Assembly (NCBI GenBank): GCA_964610205.1 | Contig: CAZSVI010000001.1 | Location: forward strand, 1-64,000 | Origin: CAZSVI01 sp964610205 | GTDB lineage: Bacteria > Bacillota > Clostridia > DSM-8532 | Reading direction: 5' to 3' | DNA length: 64,000 bases | Part shown: piece by piece, positions 35,801 through 47,044 of the stretch | How the letters are laid out: each line of letters starts with the position of its first letter | Position numbering within the stretch: the stretch's first letter is position 1 | Notes under the pieces: generated by a model | What the model was told of the DNA's origin: nothing | The model's input: only the letters and a program-made list of their open reading frames with translations | Databases searched by the model: none | Translations under genes and position numbers: made by a program

Positions 35801-38236
35801 TTACTGTTCCAGCGCAACAGCTGCTTCATCTTCCGCTTTCTGTTTAGAGATTATTTCATTATCCTTCATGCCCTCCATGTTGTCTCCTTTTTTAGGAAGC
35901 GGATACCTGACCAATGCGGTTCTTATGACCTGCTCCATTGATGAAACCGGCATCAACCTGACTTTTTGACGAACATTTTCAGGGATCTCTTCTATATCCT
36001 TTTTGTTTTCCATTGGTAACAGGACAGTATTTACTCCTGCTCTATTCGCAGCAAGCACTTTTTCCTTCAATCCCCCAATGGGAAGAACCTTCCCACGCAG
36101 CGTTATTTCACCCGTCATCGCAACATTTCTCCTGACAGGAATCCTTGTCAAAGCGGAAATCATGGCAGTTGCAAGGGTTATGCCGGCAGATGGTCCATCC
36201 TTTGGAATAGCCCCCTCGGGAACATGAATGTGCATATCGTATTTACTGTGAAAATCCCTGTCAATTCCTATGGACTCAGCTATGGAACGAACGAAGCTTC
36301 TGGCAATTCTCGCAGACTCTTTCATTACATCACCCAGTTGCCCCGTCAGCTCAACCACACCATCTCCTGGCATCAGATTTACTTCAATGGATAAGGTATC
36401 TCCGCCTGCCGGTGTCCATGCAAGCCCTCGGGCAATACCAACCTCATCCTTTTCCCCAGCCATATCATATAAAAACTTTTTACTTCCAAGATATTTATTC
36501 AGGCTCTGTCGGGTAATTCTTACTGTTTTTTTCTCCTCCGATACTATGATTTTAGCCACCTTACGGCATACGGTCGAAATCTGGCGCTCCAGATTTCTTA
36601 CCCCCGCCTCACGGGTATAATAGTTTATAATATCTCTTACCGCTCCTTCATCAAAACGGATATGTCTTACCTGAAGCCCATGGTTCATTATTTGCTTTGG
36701 AATCAGATGCCGAAGGGCAATCTGCACTTTCTCCTCTTCGACATACCCCGATATTTCAATAACTTCCATTCTATCCAGAAGCGGACGTGGAATTGCGTCC
36801 CTGTAATTAGCTGTAGTTAAAAACATCACATCCGAAAGATCAAATGGAATCTCCAGGTAATGATCCCTGAATTCCTTATTCTGCTCTCCGTCGAGCACTT
36901 CCAGCATGGCAGAGGCCGGATCGCCTCTGAAATCATTGGACATTTTATCGATTTCATCTAAAAGTATCAAAGGGTTTTTGGAACCGGCCTGCTTTATGGC
37001 ATTGATAATTCTACCCGGCAGCGCTCCGACATAAGTGCGCCTGTGACCTCTGATCTCGGCTTCATCGCGAATTCCGCCCAGTGACATACGCACATAATTG
37101 CGATTAAGAGCTTTTGCGATTGAACGGGCAATAGATGTTTTTCCAACTCCGGGAGGTCCTGACAGACAGATAATCGGACCATGGAGACCGTTTTTTAATT
37201 TCCGTATAGCCAGGTATTCCACCATGCGTTCCTTTACCTTGCTTAAACCATAATGATCTTCTTCCAGAATTTTTTCAGCATTAACCAAATCCAGATTTTC
37301 TTCAGTTTTTATATTCCATGGCAATTCGACTATCCAATCCAGAAAAGTACGTATTACACCGCTTTCAGCCGAAGAGGAGTGCAATCTGGAAAGCCTGTCC
37401 AATTCCTTAAACGCCTTGGTTTCGGCATCCTTTGGGAGTCCTGCTTTTTCTATCTTTTCACGGTATTCCTGAATATCATCATTGTGCTGTTCTCCCTCAC
37501 CCAATTCATTCTGAATGGCTTTAAGCTGCTCGCGGAGATAGTACTCTTTCTGGCTTTTATCAATCTGTTGCCGTACCTTGTGATTAATATTGCGTTCAAC
37601 TTCCAAAATTTCAATTTCCTTTACCAGTGTTTCAAGAAGCCTTTCCAATCGCTTTTTAGGTGAAATCTCCTTCAGAATACGTTGTTTTTGCTCCAGCTTA
37701 AGCATCATATTGGCGGCAATTACATCGGATAGCCTTGCGTAATCCTCCATGGTCGACACTGTAAAGGTGGTGTCTGCCGGTATGCGATTAGTCAATTTTG
37801 CATATTTTTCAAAATAGCTTATGACCTGACGTATTAAAGCTTCCGTTTCAGATTTTCTGGACAGATTTTTCGGATTCTGGCATTCCTTTACCACTACCTG
37901 ATAATACGGCTCATCTGAAAGATATTCAACAACCTTGGCACGTTCAAGACCTTCCACCAGCACCCGGATTGTATCACCGGGAAGTCTTAGCAATTGTTTT
38001 ATTTTCGCAATAGTACCTACAGAATAGACATCATCATAGCCCGGTTCTTCAATACCGGGATCCTTCTGCGCGGAGAGAAAAATCATCTGATCCTTCATCA
38101 TGGCTTCTTCCAAAGCTTTTATCGACCTTGGGCGGCCAACATCAAAATGAAGTATCATATGTGGAAATATAACAAGCCCCCTGAGTGGCAAAAGAGGTAA
38201 GCTATATGTCTTTTGCCTGCATTTCTCCTGTGTCAT
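35801..38236 (-). CDS. lon: ATP-dependent protease Lon (class A)
   Basis: This is the housekeeping AAA+ protease for damaged and regulatory proteins, 811 residues. It has an N-terminal substrate domain ([14 protein letters not shown]), a coiled coil, Walker [10 protein letters not shown], Walker [11 protein letters not shown], and a C-terminal protease domain with the Ser/Lys dyad ([11 protein letters not shown] and [10 protein letters not shown]). The start ATG follows GAAAGGA. ClpX, often upstream in other Firmicutes, is absent. The gene lies between a palindromic repeat and a 364-base gap. Confidence 0.97.
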   Translation of the reverse strand: MTQEKCRQKTYSLPLLPLRGLVIFPHMILHFDVGRPRSIKALEEAMMKDQMIFLSAQKDPGIEEPGYDDVYSVGTIAKIKQLLRLPGDTIRVLVEGLERAKVVEYLSDEPYYQVVVKECQNPKNLSRKSETEALIRQVISYFEKYAKLTNRIPADTTFTVSTMEDYARLSDVIAANMMLKLEQKQRILKEISPKKRLERLLETLVKEIEILEVERNINHKVRQQIDKSQKEYYLREQLKAIQNELGEGEQHNDDIQEYREKIEKAGLPKDAETKAFKELDRLSRLHSSSAESGVIRTFLDWIVELPWNIKTEENLDLVNAEKILEEDHYGLSKVKERMVEYLAIRKLKNGLHGPIICLSGPPGVGKTSIARSIAKALNRNYVRMSLGGIRDEAEIRGHRRTYVGALPGRIINAIKQAGSKNPLILLDEIDKMSNDFRGDPASAMLEVLDGEQNKEFRDHYLEIPFDLSDVMFLTTANYRDAIPRPLLDRMEVIEISGYVEEEKVQIALRHLIPKQIMNHGLQVRHIRFDEGAVRDIINYYTREAGVRNLERQISTVCRKVAKIIVSEEKKTVRITRQSLNKYLGSKKFLYDMAGEKDEVGIARGLAWTPAGGDTLSIEVNLMPGDGVVELTGQLGDVMKESARIARSFVRSIAESIGIDRDFHSKYDMHIHVPEGAIPKDGPSAGITLATAMISALTRIPVRRNVAMTGEITLRGKVLPIGGLKEKVLAANRAGVNTVLLPMENKKDIEEIPENVRQKVRLMPVSSMEQVIRTALVRYPLPKKGDNMEGMKDNEIISKQKAEDEAAVALEQ

Positions 38237-38551
38237 TAAGTATCAAATCCTTTCAATATGCTCCAAGAGATCAATAATAACCATACCCTAACTTATATCG
38301 GATAATATCAAATAAAATACAGCTATTATGTACGACTAAATACCGATTTGTTATAAGATGCTATTTGTAAAACGGTGACGTTGTTATTGCTTACGTAAAA
38401 TTACATTCGTTATTATAAGACACAAGGTATTATAATTATACTCCGGGATCCCCTCAATTTCAATGTTTTATTATGGACAGGCTAGCAGGTTATAGGTTAT
38501 CAGAGAGGCCAGGGAGGGAGACAGGGGGACGTTTCCATTGTCTTCTTTGGC
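38237..38551. other. Intergenic region upstream of lon (no gene)
   Basis: This AT-rich stretch contains several possible -10 boxes for lon but no convincing promoter pair, and no CIRCE or CtsR site. A short repeat fragment (GGGAGACAGGGGGACGTTTC near 38515) belongs to the same family as the repeat at 35730. Confidence 0.5.
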
Positions 38552-38580
38552 AAAAAAGCCGGATGGTATCCATCCGGCTT
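38552..38580 (-). terminator. Intrinsic terminator of the str operon
   Basis: AAGCCGGATGG and CCATCCGGCTT form a perfect 11-bp stem with a 3-base loop, followed on the minus strand by TTTTG. It lies 20 bases after the tuf stop. Confidence 0.93.
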
Positions 38581-38600
38581 TCTGACATTCCCAGGGAAAA

Positions 38601-39806
38601 TTATTTTTTAACGTCTGCTACACGGCCTGCTCCAACAGTTCTTCCACCTTCACGAATGGAGAATGTTTGTCCTTTTTCCAGAGCAATAGGTGTAATAAGG
38701 TTAATCTCCATTGTGATATTATCACCGGGCATAACCATTTCAACACCTTCAGGAAGCTTAATGTTTCCCGTAACGTCTGTTGTTCTGAAGAAGAACTGTG
38801 GCCTGTATCCGTTAAAGAAAGGAGTATGCCTTCCGCCTTCTTCCTTTGTCAGAACATATACTTCCGCCGTAAATTCGGTATGAGGGGTGATTGAACCTGG
38901 TTTTGCCAGAACCTGTCCTCTTTCAATTTCAGTTCTCTGAACACCTCTTAACAGAGCACCGATATTATCACCGGCAAAAGCCTGATCCAAAAGCTTTCTG
39001 AACATTTCAACACCGGTAACAGTGGTTTTTCTTGGAGCATCGGCAAGACCAACTATTTCCACTTCTTCGCCGACTTTCAGGGTTCCTCTTTCAACTCTGC
39101 CGGTAGCAACGGTTCCACGACCGGTAATTGTGAAAACATCTTCAACAGACATCAGGAACGGAAGGTCTGTAGCACGCTCAGGAGTTGGAATATATGAATC
39201 TACTGCCTCCATTAATTCAAGAATGGATTTGTATTTCGGATCATTTTGGTCGGTGGACTCACATTCAAGTGCTTCCAAAGCGGAACCACGGATGATAGGT
39301 ATATCATCACCGGGAAATTCATATTCACTTAGCAGTTCCCTTAATTCCATTTCAACCAATTCAATCAATTCTTCGTCATCAACCTGGTCACATTTGTTCA
39401 GATATACAACCATATAATTAACTCCAACCTGATGAGACAGAAGAATATGCTCACGGGTTTGGGGCATTGGGCCATCCGCAGCGGAAACAACCAGAATTGC
39501 ACCATCCATCTGGGCTGCACCTGTAATCATGTTCTTAACATAGTCGGCATGACCAGGACAGTCTACGTGGGCGTAATGCCGGTTCTTTGTTTCATACTCG
39601 ACATGGGCGGTATTGATGGTAATTCCTCTTTCCTTTTCTTCAGGTGCAGAATCAATCTGATCGTATGCCTTAACTACAATATTTTTGTCTCCAAAAGACA
39701 AAACTTTTGTGATTGCCGCAGTCAAAGTGGTCTTACCATGGTCAACATGACCAACGGTTCCAATGTTTACATGGGGTTTGCTTCTTTCGAATTTAGCTTT
39801 TGCCAT
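38601..39806 (-). CDS. tuf: Elongation factor Tu
   Basis: EF-Tu is the GTPase that delivers aminoacyl-tRNA to the ribosome. G1 [10 protein letters not shown]2 region [14 protein letters not shown]3 DCPGHADY and G4 NKCDQVDD are intact, with domains 2 and 3 complete. Length is 401 residues. ATG 39806 with AAGGAGG upstream begins [14 protein letters not shown]; the frame to 39863 is an artefact. It has its own promoter just after fusA and a strong terminator, so it can be made in excess over EF-G. Confidence 0.98.
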   Translation of the reverse strand: MAKAKFERSKPHVNIGTVGHVDHGKTTLTAAITKVLSFGDKNIVVKAYDQIDSAPEEKERGITINTAHVEYETKNRHYAHVDCPGHADYVKNMITGAAQMDGAILVVSAADGPMPQTREHILLSHQVGVNYMVVYLNKCDQVDDEELIELVEMELRELLSEYEFPGDDIPIIRGSALEALECESTDQNDPKYKSILELMEAVDSYIPTPERATDLPFLMSVEDVFTITGRGTVATGRVERGTLKVGEEVEIVGLADAPRKTTVTGVEMFRKLLDQAFAGDNIGALLRGVQRTEIERGQVLAKPGSITPHTEFTAEVYVLTKEEGGRHTPFFNGYRPQFFFRTTDVTGNIKLPEGVEMVMPGDNITMEINLITPIALEKGQTFSIREGGRTVGAGRVADVKK

Positions 39807-39943
39807 CGAAATTCTCCTCCTTACACAGTTCAATAACTGATGATTATTATATAATTTGTTCAATTATAATTCAACTGGTGTTTTTAACCCTTATCCCAGG
39901 GTAGTTTGGCTTTCTCGCCTACAAAAAGCCGATCATAAAATAT

Positions 39944-39971
39944 ACTATAACACTTTATCCTGTTCTGTCAA
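39944..39971 (-). promoter_or_regulatory. tuf promoter
   Basis: On the minus strand TTGACA (39971-39966) and TATAGT (39949-39944) are 16 bases apart, just beyond the fusA stop, with a GGCTTT...AAAGCC hairpin in the leader that follows. Confidence 0.72.
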
Positions 39972-39979
39972 TCCATTCT

Positions 39980-42070
39980 CTAGTCCTTAGGCTTGCTTCC
40001 ATCCATAATCCGATCCTGAATGTTCCTTGGAACTTCTGAGTAATGGTCAAACTGCATTGAATAAATCGCACGTCCCTGGGATCGTGAACGGAGTTCCGTC
40101 GCATATCCGAACATCTCGCTTAAGGGTACAAATGCGGAAATAATCTGTGCCCCTGCACGGGCGTTCATGCCTTCAATACGTCCCCGGCGTGAATTTAAAT
40201 CGCCAATAACATCGCCCATATATTCTTCAGGGGTGGTTACCTCAACCTTCATAACAGGTTCCAGCAAAACAGGATCGGCCTTTTTCATTGCTTCCTTGAA
40301 AGCCATGGAGCCTGCAATTTTAAAAGCCATTTCGGATGAATCAACCTCATGGTAAGAGCCATCAAACAGCCTGACCTTGATGTCTAACACCTGATAACCC
40401 GCAATAACACCCGTATTCATAGCATCGCGTATACCTGCGTCAATAGCGGGTATATATTCTTTCGGAATTACTCCGCCCACAATTGCGTTTACAAACTCAT
40501 AACCGCCACCGGACGGCAGTGGTTCCACCTCAATCTTACAATGACCATACTGACCACGGCCGCCTGACTGCCTGATGAATTTCCCTTCGGCCTCTACGGC
40601 TTTCCGAATTGTTTCCTTATAGGCAACCTGGGGCTTTCCAACATTGGCTTCAACTTTAAATTCACGAAGCATACGATCAACAATGATCTCAAGATGAAGC
40701 TCACCCATTCCCGCGATAATGGTCTGGCCGGTTTCCTGATTTGTGGAAACCCGGAAGGTTGGATCTTCTTCAGCCAGCTTCTGAAGAGCAACGGACATTT
40801 TCTCCTGTCCTGCCTTTGTTTTTGGCTCAATAGCTACGTTAATAACAGGCTCGGGGAAATCCATGGATTCCAGAATAATAGGATGGTTTTCATCACAAAG
40901 GGTATCACCTGTGGTTGTAACCTTCAGACCGACAGCTGCCGCAATATCACCGGCATAAACCGTAGGAATTTCTTCCCGGTGGTTTGCATGCATCTGCAGG
41001 ATCCTTCCTATACGCTCACGCTTACCTTTTGTTGAATTAAGCACATATGATCCCGCGTTCAATTGTCCGGAATAAACCCTGAAAAACGCTAACTTCCCAA
41101 CATATGGATCGGCCATAATTTTAAACGCTAAAGCAGAAAACGGAGCATTGTCATCAGCCCTGCGTTCAATTTCTTCCTGCTCCCCGTCATCCTCCGGATA
41201 AAGCCCCTTGACAGGCGGTACATCCAGTGGGGACGGCATGAAATCAATCACACAATCCAGTAATTTCTGCACTCCCTTGTTTTTATACGAAGAACCACAA
41301 GTAACAGGAATCATATGCACATTAATAGTGGCCAGACGAATTCCCTTCACAATATCTTCTTTTGTCAGTTCCTCGCCTTCCAGGTATTTCATCATCAATT
41401 CTTCGTCCTGTTCGGAAATCGCCTCAACCAGTTTTGCATGATGTTCTTCAGCCAGCTGCCTCATGTCGTCAGGTATATCCAGTTCTTCAATCTCCTTGCC
41501 CATATCATCCCGATAGTAATAGGCTTTCATCTCCACAAGGTCAATAATACCCTGGAAATGATCTTCCTTTCCTATAGGAAGCTGAACAGCAACAGCATTT
41601 GCTTTCAATCGATTTTTCATCATTTGAATACAATTAAAAAAATCGGCTCCCATAATGTCCATTTTATTTACATAAGCAATTCTCGGAACTCTATATTTAT
41701 CAGCTTGCCGCCAAACAGTTTCAGATTGGGGTTCAACACCGCCTTTTGCACAAAAGAGAGTTACAGATCCGTCCAATACCCGTAGGGATCTTTCCACTTC
41801 TACTGTAAAGTCAACGTGCCCCGGCGTATCTATAATGTTTACCCTGTTTCCCTTCCACTGGGCAGTTGTTGCCGCTGATGTAATTGTTATTCCTCTTTCC
41901 TGTTCTTGCTCCATCCAGTCCATCGTAGCAGCACCTTCATGCACTTCTCCAACTTTATGAACACGGCCGGTATAGAACAGGATACGCTCCGTGGTGGTTG
42001 TCTTACCTGCATCTATATGCGCCATAATACCAATATTCCGCGTATTTGCCAGACTAAATTCCCGAGGCAT
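39980..42070 (-). CDS. fusA: Elongation factor G
   Basis: EF-G is the translocase GTPase, 696 residues. G1 [16 protein letters not shown]3 [12 protein letters not shown] and G4 NKMDIMGAD are intact, and domains III-V continue to the C-terminus ([18 protein letters not shown]). ATG 42070 has AGGAGG at 6 bases; the preceding TTG is in frame but not needed. It sits in the str operon between rpsG and tuf. Confidence 0.98.
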   Translation of the reverse strand: MPREFSLANTRNIGIMAHIDAGKTTTTERILFYTGRVHKVGEVHEGAATMDWMEQEQERGITITSAATTAQWKGNRVNIIDTPGHVDFTVEVERSLRVLDGSVTLFCAKGGVEPQSETVWRQADKYRVPRIAYVNKMDIMGADFFNCIQMMKNRLKANAVAVQLPIGKEDHFQGIIDLVEMKAYYYRDDMGKEIEELDIPDDMRQLAEEHHAKLVEAISEQDEELMMKYLEGEELTKEDIVKGIRLATINVHMIPVTCGSSYKNKGVQKLLDCVIDFMPSPLDVPPVKGLYPEDDGEQEEIERRADDNAPFSALAFKIMADPYVGKLAFFRVYSGQLNAGSYVLNSTKGKRERIGRILQMHANHREEIPTVYAGDIAAAVGLKVTTTGDTLCDENHPIILESMDFPEPVINVAIEPKTKAGQEKMSVALQKLAEEDPTFRVSTNQETGQTIIAGMGELHLEIIVDRMLREFKVEANVGKPQVAYKETIRKAVEAEGKFIRQSGGRGQYGHCKIEVEPLPSGGGYEFVNAIVGGVIPKEYIPAIDAGIRDAMNTGVIAGYQVLDIKVRLFDGSYHEVDSSEMAFKIAGSMAFKEAMKKADPVLLEPVMKVEVTTPEEYMGDVIGDLNSRRGRIEGMNARAGAQIISAFVPLSEMFGYATELRSRSQGRAIYSMQFDHYSEVPRNIQDRIMDGSKPKD

Positions 42071-42103
42071 CAATGTCCTCCTTTCAAAATGTGTAAATGC
42101 AGA

Positions 42104-42652
<549 letters not shown>

Positions 42653-42757
42653 TCAGCGCTCAGCAGTTGTTCAATAAAAATTAATCTATATGGAATCAAC
42701 GCGCTGAAGCACGCCGTAGCATCCTGTATTAAAGTTTTCAATTCGATCATACAATAC

Positions 42758-43171
42758 CTATTTTTTAGGTCTCTTGGCTCCATACTTTGAACGGCTCTGC
42801 ATTCTCTTTGCAACACCTGCCGTATCAAGAGTTCCACGTATAATATGGTAACGTACGCCGGGTAAGTCCCTTACACGTCCCCCACGAATCAACACAACAC
42901 TATGTTCCTGCAGGTTGTGTCCGATACCTGGTATATATGCGGTAACTTCAATCTGATTTGTCAAACGAACCCTTGCAACCTTACGGAGAGCGGAATTCGG
43001 TTTTTTCGGCGTTGTAGTTTTTACAACAGTACAAACACCACGTTTCTGCGGGCTGTTCATCGGTATGGTTTCCTTCTTTAAAGAATTCATTCCGTATTGA
43101 AGGGCCGGGGCAGTTGACTTCTTTGTTGCTTTTTCTCTTCCCTTTCTGACCAATTGATTAAATGTCGGCAT
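42758..43171 (-). CDS. rpsL: 30S ribosomal protein S12
   Basis: S12 is a decoding-centre protein. [13 protein letters not shown], the [19 protein letters not shown] loop with wild-type Lys at the streptomycin site, and [16 protein letters not shown] are diagnostic. 137 residues. A 183-base gap separates it from rpsG; no gene is seen there. Confidence 0.98.
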   Translation of the reverse strand: MPTFNQLVRKGREKATKKSTAPALQYGMNSLKKETIPMNSPQKRGVCTVVKTTTPKKPNSALRKVARVRLTNQIEVTAYIPGIGHNLQEHSVVLIRGGRVRDLPGVRYHIIRGTLDTAGVAKRMQSRSKYGAKRPKK

Positions 43172-43245
43172 TCATTTTCACCTCCTTATAATTTTTTCTA
43201 TTTAATCTTCCTTTTACTTCAGAAGAAAAATACTTTTTCTTGTAT

Positions 43246-43491
43246 TTATTCATTTAAAATAGCGGCAACAGCAGTTCCAACATCTATTCCACAGGCTTTT
43301 CCAAGCATCTTCATATTATCTGCACTGTGGATCTGGATTCCTTTTTCCCTGCAGGCGTCCAGAATTTTTGAAACCAGCCGCTCATCTGCATCCTTTGCAA
43401 TATAAACCATCTGAACCTTATCTGCTTCCACAGCCTTCATGGTTTGTTTCATACCGACGGTTTTATCGCAACGCTTCAGAGCCTCCAACAC
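43246..43491 (-). CDS. Ribosomal L7Ae-family protein (YbxF-like)
   Basis: This is a small kink-turn RNA-binding protein of the L7Ae/L30e family, 81 residues. VQMVYIAKDADERLVSKI and the GKACGIDVGTAVAAI tail are typical of the Firmicute YbxF proteins encoded ahead of rpsL. GTG start with GGAGGG 9 bases upstream. It is the first gene of the str operon here; the usual upstream rpoB-rpoC are missing and a transposase takes their place. Confidence 0.92.
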   Translation of the reverse strand: MLEALKRCDKTVGMKQTMKAVEADKVQMVYIAKDADERLVSKILDACREKGIQIHSADNMKMLGKACGIDVGTAVAAILNE

Positions 43492-43676
43492 GGCTTCATT
43501 CCCTCCGATTTTTCTTTTTCCTGATATACCGTGCTATTAAAATGCACGATCGTATCCGTAATTGCCACAGAACCACTTTTTTCAGCAGTTAATTGCGAAG
43601 TCTCATACAACTGACACAAGCCAACCCGCATACGCAAAAACAGCATGAATATCATGCTGAAAACAGACACTGAAAT

Positions 43677-43706
43677 ATTTTATCACCGTAACCTTTTGTT
43701 TGTCAA
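43677..43706 (-). promoter_or_regulatory. Promoter of the str operon
   Basis: On the minus strand TTGACA (43706-43701) and TAAAAT (43682-43677) are 18 bases apart, about 185 bases before the L7Ae-like start. A CAGCATGA/TCATGCTG hairpin lies in the leader at 43641-43659. Confidence 0.7.
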
Positions 43707-43745
43707 GGGATTTGATTTTTTTATTATAGGGGACGGTTCTTCGTT

Positions 43746-44513
43746 CTATGCTCTGAATATTTTATTCACAGTAAACCCTGTCAATCTTGATAACTGTCTA
43801 AATGAGCTTCCATCCAGTTCCTTCAGGTACTTTAAAACTTCTATCTGAATTTTTTGGGGTCGATTTTGAAGTGTTGCTAAATCCATATTATACCTATTCA
43901 ATACTAATTGCCTTATCTCTTTATCTGACAGAGTTTTTCTTTTTTCAGCTACTTCAAGGCACTTATCATTATTTAGTTCAGCATTAAATGCTAAAAATCT
44001 CTTAATAGCTCTTTCCCTATCTTGATCAAACATTCCAAGTACAAATTCAGTATGGACAATGCCTGCTTTTTCTATTTCAGTATACTCAATATAGCTGCTC
44101 CAATGGTACGATTCGATATTTTTCGTTAATCCTGCTTTTACCGGATTCTGATGTATATATCTTAGTACAGTAAGAAAGTAATCATCATTTTCAACCGTTT
44201 CACTCTTGTATCGATCCTGAAACAAATGCCCTTTTCTGTTATATTGCCAATTATACCAGTACACGTAACTCGTGCCTATCCTTTTCATTGTATTAGAGAT
44301 CTCTTCTTCTCCTTCTTTGATTAACAAATGTATATGGTTATCCATCAGGCAATATGCATATACTTGAAAATTTATCTTTTTTTGATATGTATCAAGTATA
44401 TCTATAAATTTTCTGTAATCTCCATCATCCTCGAAAATGCTCTGCTGATTTATTCCTCTCACCATGATATGATAAATTGAACTCTCACTTTTTTTTCTTG
44501 CCACTCTTGGCAT
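43746..44513 (-). CDS. REP-associated tyrosine transposase (Y1/IS200-like, RAYT)
   Basis: This is a single-strand HUH transposase homologue of 255 residues. It shows the HUH motif in CLMDNHIHLLI, the start MPRVARKKSESSIYHIMVRG typical of this group, and the catalytic-Tyr helix in DDYFLTVLRYIHQNPVKAG. The C-terminal DnaA-type helix (LLSR-like, SFRQLSRLTGFTVNKIFRA) is also common in RAYTs. ATG 44513 is chosen: AGGGTGA, 6 bases upstream, is part of the palindrome's arm. RAYTs are usually single-copy and move short REP/REPIN repeats in trans. The full-length frame suggests it is functional. Confidence 0.92.
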   Translation of the reverse strand: MPRVARKKSESSIYHIMVRGINQQSIFEDDGDYRKFIDILDTYQKKINFQVYAYCLMDNHIHLLIKEGEEEISNTMKRIGTSYVYWYNWQYNRKGHLFQDRYKSETVENDDYFLTVLRYIHQNPVKAGLTKNIESYHWSSYIEYTEIEKAGIVHTEFVLGMFDQDRERAIKRFLAFNAELNNDKCLEVAEKRKTLSDKEIRQLVLNRYNMDLATLQNRPQKIQIEVLKYLKELDGSSFRQLSRLTGFTVNKIFRA

Positions 44514-44520
44514 AAAAATC

Positions 44521-44552
44521 ACCCTGCTGATATGATATCATATCAGCAGGGT
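44521..44552. repeat. 32-bp perfect palindrome at the right end of the RAYT element
   Basis: ACCCTGCTGATATGAT is followed directly by its exact reverse complement. The distal arm provides the Shine-Dalgarno of the transposase, so folding of the mRNA would hide it. Confidence 0.9.
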
Positions 44553-44556
44553 GTTG

Positions 44557-45468
44557 TCAAACAGAGAACCGTCCCCTGCTCTTTCTGTATTCTATCGGCG
44601 TCATACCGGTGATTTTCTTGAAGGTTTCGTTTAGACGCTGCTGGTTGGAAAAACCGACACTCAGGGCAATGTCACTTGCCTTTACGTCAGATTCGGCCAG
44701 CAGCTCTTTCGCACGCTCAACTCTTATATTAATAAGATAATTTATGGGGGTATGTCCCGTTTCCCTTTTAAAAATACGCACAAAGTACCCGGGACTAAGA
44801 AAAACGTATCCGCAGATATCCTTCAGGCTTATTTCGCGTTCAAAATAATCACGGATATACTGTTCCGCCAGCTGAACCAGTTCCTTTTGCTTCGGGTTGT
44901 CATCCGTAATGCTTCTCTCCCATTCCAGTTTTAACACCCGGGATATCATAACAAATAGTTCCAGAATAAAAAGGTAGACTAAAAACTCACTTCCGAACTG
45001 TTCTTCGGCCTGCTCGGTTACAATACGGTTCAGAAGTGTAATTATTTCGTTTTTATGATTTACTTTAAGCTTAAGAAACGGACCTGTATGATGCCCTGTA
45101 AAAAAATTTATAAAATCCTCCATTGAGATTTCAGAAGGATAGGATATTCCCCTTTTGCCATTTCCGGACGTAAAGGAAAAATGCAGTACAATAAATTCAC
45201 AGATGCTGTTATCCTGTACCGTTAGCGTGTGAACCTTCTGTGGCTTTATAATGATAATGTCATTTGGAGCAAGAGTTGTTTTTATACCATCAATTTCAAA
45301 GACCGCTATACCTTTTTTGACATAAACCATTTCATAATAACGGTGATGACTCTGCGTTTGAGACCAATCCGCATCAAAGTGGCGTTCAATGGAATTGATT
45401 ACCACGGGCATATAACCGGAATTGTTCATAAACTCCTGCCATGTCTTCGGAAACAGTTCTGTGTTCAT
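44557..45468 (-). CDS. AraC-family transcriptional regulator with N-terminal cupin domain
   Basis: This is a regulator with an N-terminal sugar-sensing-type cupin (HHRYYEMVYVKKG, NDIIIIKPQKVHTL) and a C-terminal double HTH (ISLKDICGYVFLSPGYFVRI and ALSVGFSNQQRLNETFKKIT). About 303 residues. ATG 45468 with AAGGAGG at 5 bases is preferred over 45513. The final residues SRGRFSV are encoded by the terminal repeat of the neighbouring RAYT element, so the natural tail was altered by insertion; the HTH itself is complete. No obvious target operon is adjacent. Confidence 0.9.
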   Translation of the reverse strand: MNTELFPKTWQEFMNNSGYMPVVINSIERHFDADWSQTQSHHRYYEMVYVKKGIAVFEIDGIKTTLAPNDIIIIKPQKVHTLTVQDNSICEFIVLHFSFTSGNGKRGISYPSEISMEDFINFFTGHHTGPFLKLKVNHKNEIITLLNRIVTEQAEEQFGSEFLVYLFILELFVMISRVLKLEWERSITDDNPKQKELVQLAEQYIRDYFEREISLKDICGYVFLSPGYFVRIFKRETGHTPINYLINIRVERAKELLAESDVKASDIALSVGFSNQQRLNETFKKITGMTPIEYRKSRGRFSV

Positions 45469-45585
45469 GTGTTCCTCCTTGATGACACCTTTTAAACCTT
45501 TTCTTGAAAACATTATAGCATATCGAAGCTTTCTGCTTCAATTATAGTATTCGTAAGAGGATGGGCAGGAGACCACCATAAGAAA

Positions 45586-45606
45586 GGGAGACATTTTCTG
45601 TCTCCC
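45586..45606 (-). terminator. Terminator of the trpB2 gene
   Basis: GGGAGACA and TGTCTCCC pair with a 5-base loop, followed on the minus strand by TTTCTT, about 50 bases past the stop. Confidence 0.75.
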
Positions 45607-45652
45607 ATAATTCAATGAATCCATATGTTTTTCTATATAAGTTTAATATATA

Positions 45653-47017
45653 TTATACTTTTGGAAGTGTAGCGAATCCTTTTTCCAGATCTTCATCCGT
45701 AGGAATATAGTCCGTCATTGTTCCATCGTTATAACTCATATATGCGGACAGATCGAAATATCCCGTACCGGATAACCCGAATATAATTGTCTTCTTCTCA
45801 CCGGTCTCTTTACATTTGATCGCTTCATCCATCGCGACTTTCAGAGCATGGGAGGATTCAGGCGCAGGCAGGATCCCTTCGCAGCGCGCAAACGCCGTTG
45901 CCGCCTCAAATACCTTTGTCTGCTCAGCCGTACGTGCTTCAAAATAACCGTCGGCATACAGTTTCGACATAATGGGACTCATGCCATGATATCTGAGACC
46001 TCCGGCATGATTCGGCGAGGGAATGAAACCCGAACCCAGTGTATACATTTTCATTAATGGAGTGGTTTTACCGGTATCGCCAAAATCATATGCATATCTT
46101 CCCCTGGTCAGAGACGGACAGGACGCAGGCTCAACACCAATAAAACAAATATTGTTTTTCCCCGCGATTTTTTCACCCATAAATGGAGCTATTAAGCCAC
46201 CGAAGTTTGAACCGCCTCCAACACAGCCTATTATTATATCCGGCTGGATGCCGTATTTCTCACAGGCGGCTTTTGTTTCTTCACCAATAATGGATTGATG
46301 CAGAAGAACATGATCCAGTACACTGCCTAATACATACCTGCAATTGCCGGATTTCAGGGATACTTCCATGGCTTCTGATATAGCGCAGCCCAGAGAACCT
46401 CCCGTGCCCGGGTTTTCGGCCAGTATTTTTTTACCTATATCCGTCGTGTCGGATGGAGAAGGTATTACTTTTCCTCCGTAAGTTTCAATTACAGCTTTCC
46501 GGTAGGGCTTCTGTTCGGCAGATACCTTTACCATATAAACCGTTAAGGAAATACCATAATATGCACAGGCCATTGCAAGAGCAGTACCCCATTGACCGGC
46601 GCCCGTTTCTGTTGTAAGACTTGGCAGCCTCTGCTTCTTCGCATAGTATACCTGTGCCGCTGCTGAATTCAATTTGTGGGACCCGGATGTATTGGTACCC
46701 TCAAATTTGTAATAAACCTCCGCAGGTGTATCCAGCATCTTCTCCAGATTATAAGCACGGATTAAAGGTGAGGGACGTATCATTTTGTAAAAATCCATAA
46801 GTTCTTCCGGAATTTCAATATACTTATCATTTGTGTTCATTTCCTGTTTTACAAGCTCTTCGCAGAATACAGGCTTCAGATCTTCAGCAGTACAAGGTTT
46901 TAATGTAGCCGGATGAAGAAAAGGATCCGGGAGTTCTTTCATCACTGCTTTCAAATTATACCATTTCCGTGGTAGTTCCTCTTCTTTCAGATAGATTTTG
47001 TACGGTACTGTTGTCAT
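45653..47017 (-). CDS. trpB: Tryptophan synthase beta-like protein, TrpB2 type
   Basis: This is a PLP enzyme that condenses indole with serine to make tryptophan. The long N-terminus (about 80 residues before RPSPLIRA) and length near 455 mark the TrpB2 group rather than TrpB1. The PLP Lys lies in TNTSGSHKLNSA and the phosphate loop in CVGGGSNFGG. It has no trpA neighbour, as often for TrpB2, so it probably salvages free indole. The ATG at 47017 has AAAGGG at 9 bases; the ATG at 47026 is too close to it. Controlled by a T-box leader. Confidence 0.93.
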   Translation of the reverse strand: MTTVPYKIYLKEEELPRKWYNLKAVMKELPDPFLHPATLKPCTAEDLKPVFCEELVKQEMNTNDKYIEIPEELMDFYKMIRPSPLIRAYNLEKMLDTPAEVYYKFEGTNTSGSHKLNSAAAQVYYAKKQRLPSLTTETGAGQWGTALAMACAYYGISLTVYMVKVSAEQKPYRKAVIETYGGKVIPSPSDTTDIGKKILAENPGTGGSLGCAISEAMEVSLKSGNCRYVLGSVLDHVLLHQSIIGEETKAACEKYGIQPDIIIGCVGGGSNFGGLIAPFMGEKIAGKNNICFIGVEPASCPSLTRGRYAYDFGDTGKTTPLMKMYTLGSGFIPSPNHAGGLRYHGMSPIMSKLYADGYFEARTAEQTKVFEAATAFARCEGILPAPESSHALKVAMDEAIKCKETGEKKTIIFGLSGTGYFDLSAYMSYNDGTMTDYIPTDEDLEKGFATLPKV

Positions 47018-47044
47018 TGTTTTCATCCCTTTCTATAAAATTTT

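Larger units (their letters stand above)
43729..44575. mobile_element. RAYT element bounded by inverted GGGGACGGTTCT repeats
   Basis: GGGGACGGTTCT at 43729-43740 and its reverse complement at 44564-44575 bracket the tyrosine transposase gene. A 32-bp perfect palindrome lies just inside the right end. The left end abuts the str-operon promoter and the right end overlaps the last codons of the AraC gene. Confidence 0.75.

Noticed and set aside
39807..39863. Upstream extension of EF-Tu
   Set aside because: The universal MAKAKFERS start at 39806 has a strong RBS; the extension is leader sequence.
43476..43670. 64-codon minus-strand frame upstream of the L7Ae-like gene
   Set aside because: It overlaps the str-operon leader and the L7Ae start, has no RBS and no recognisable domain.
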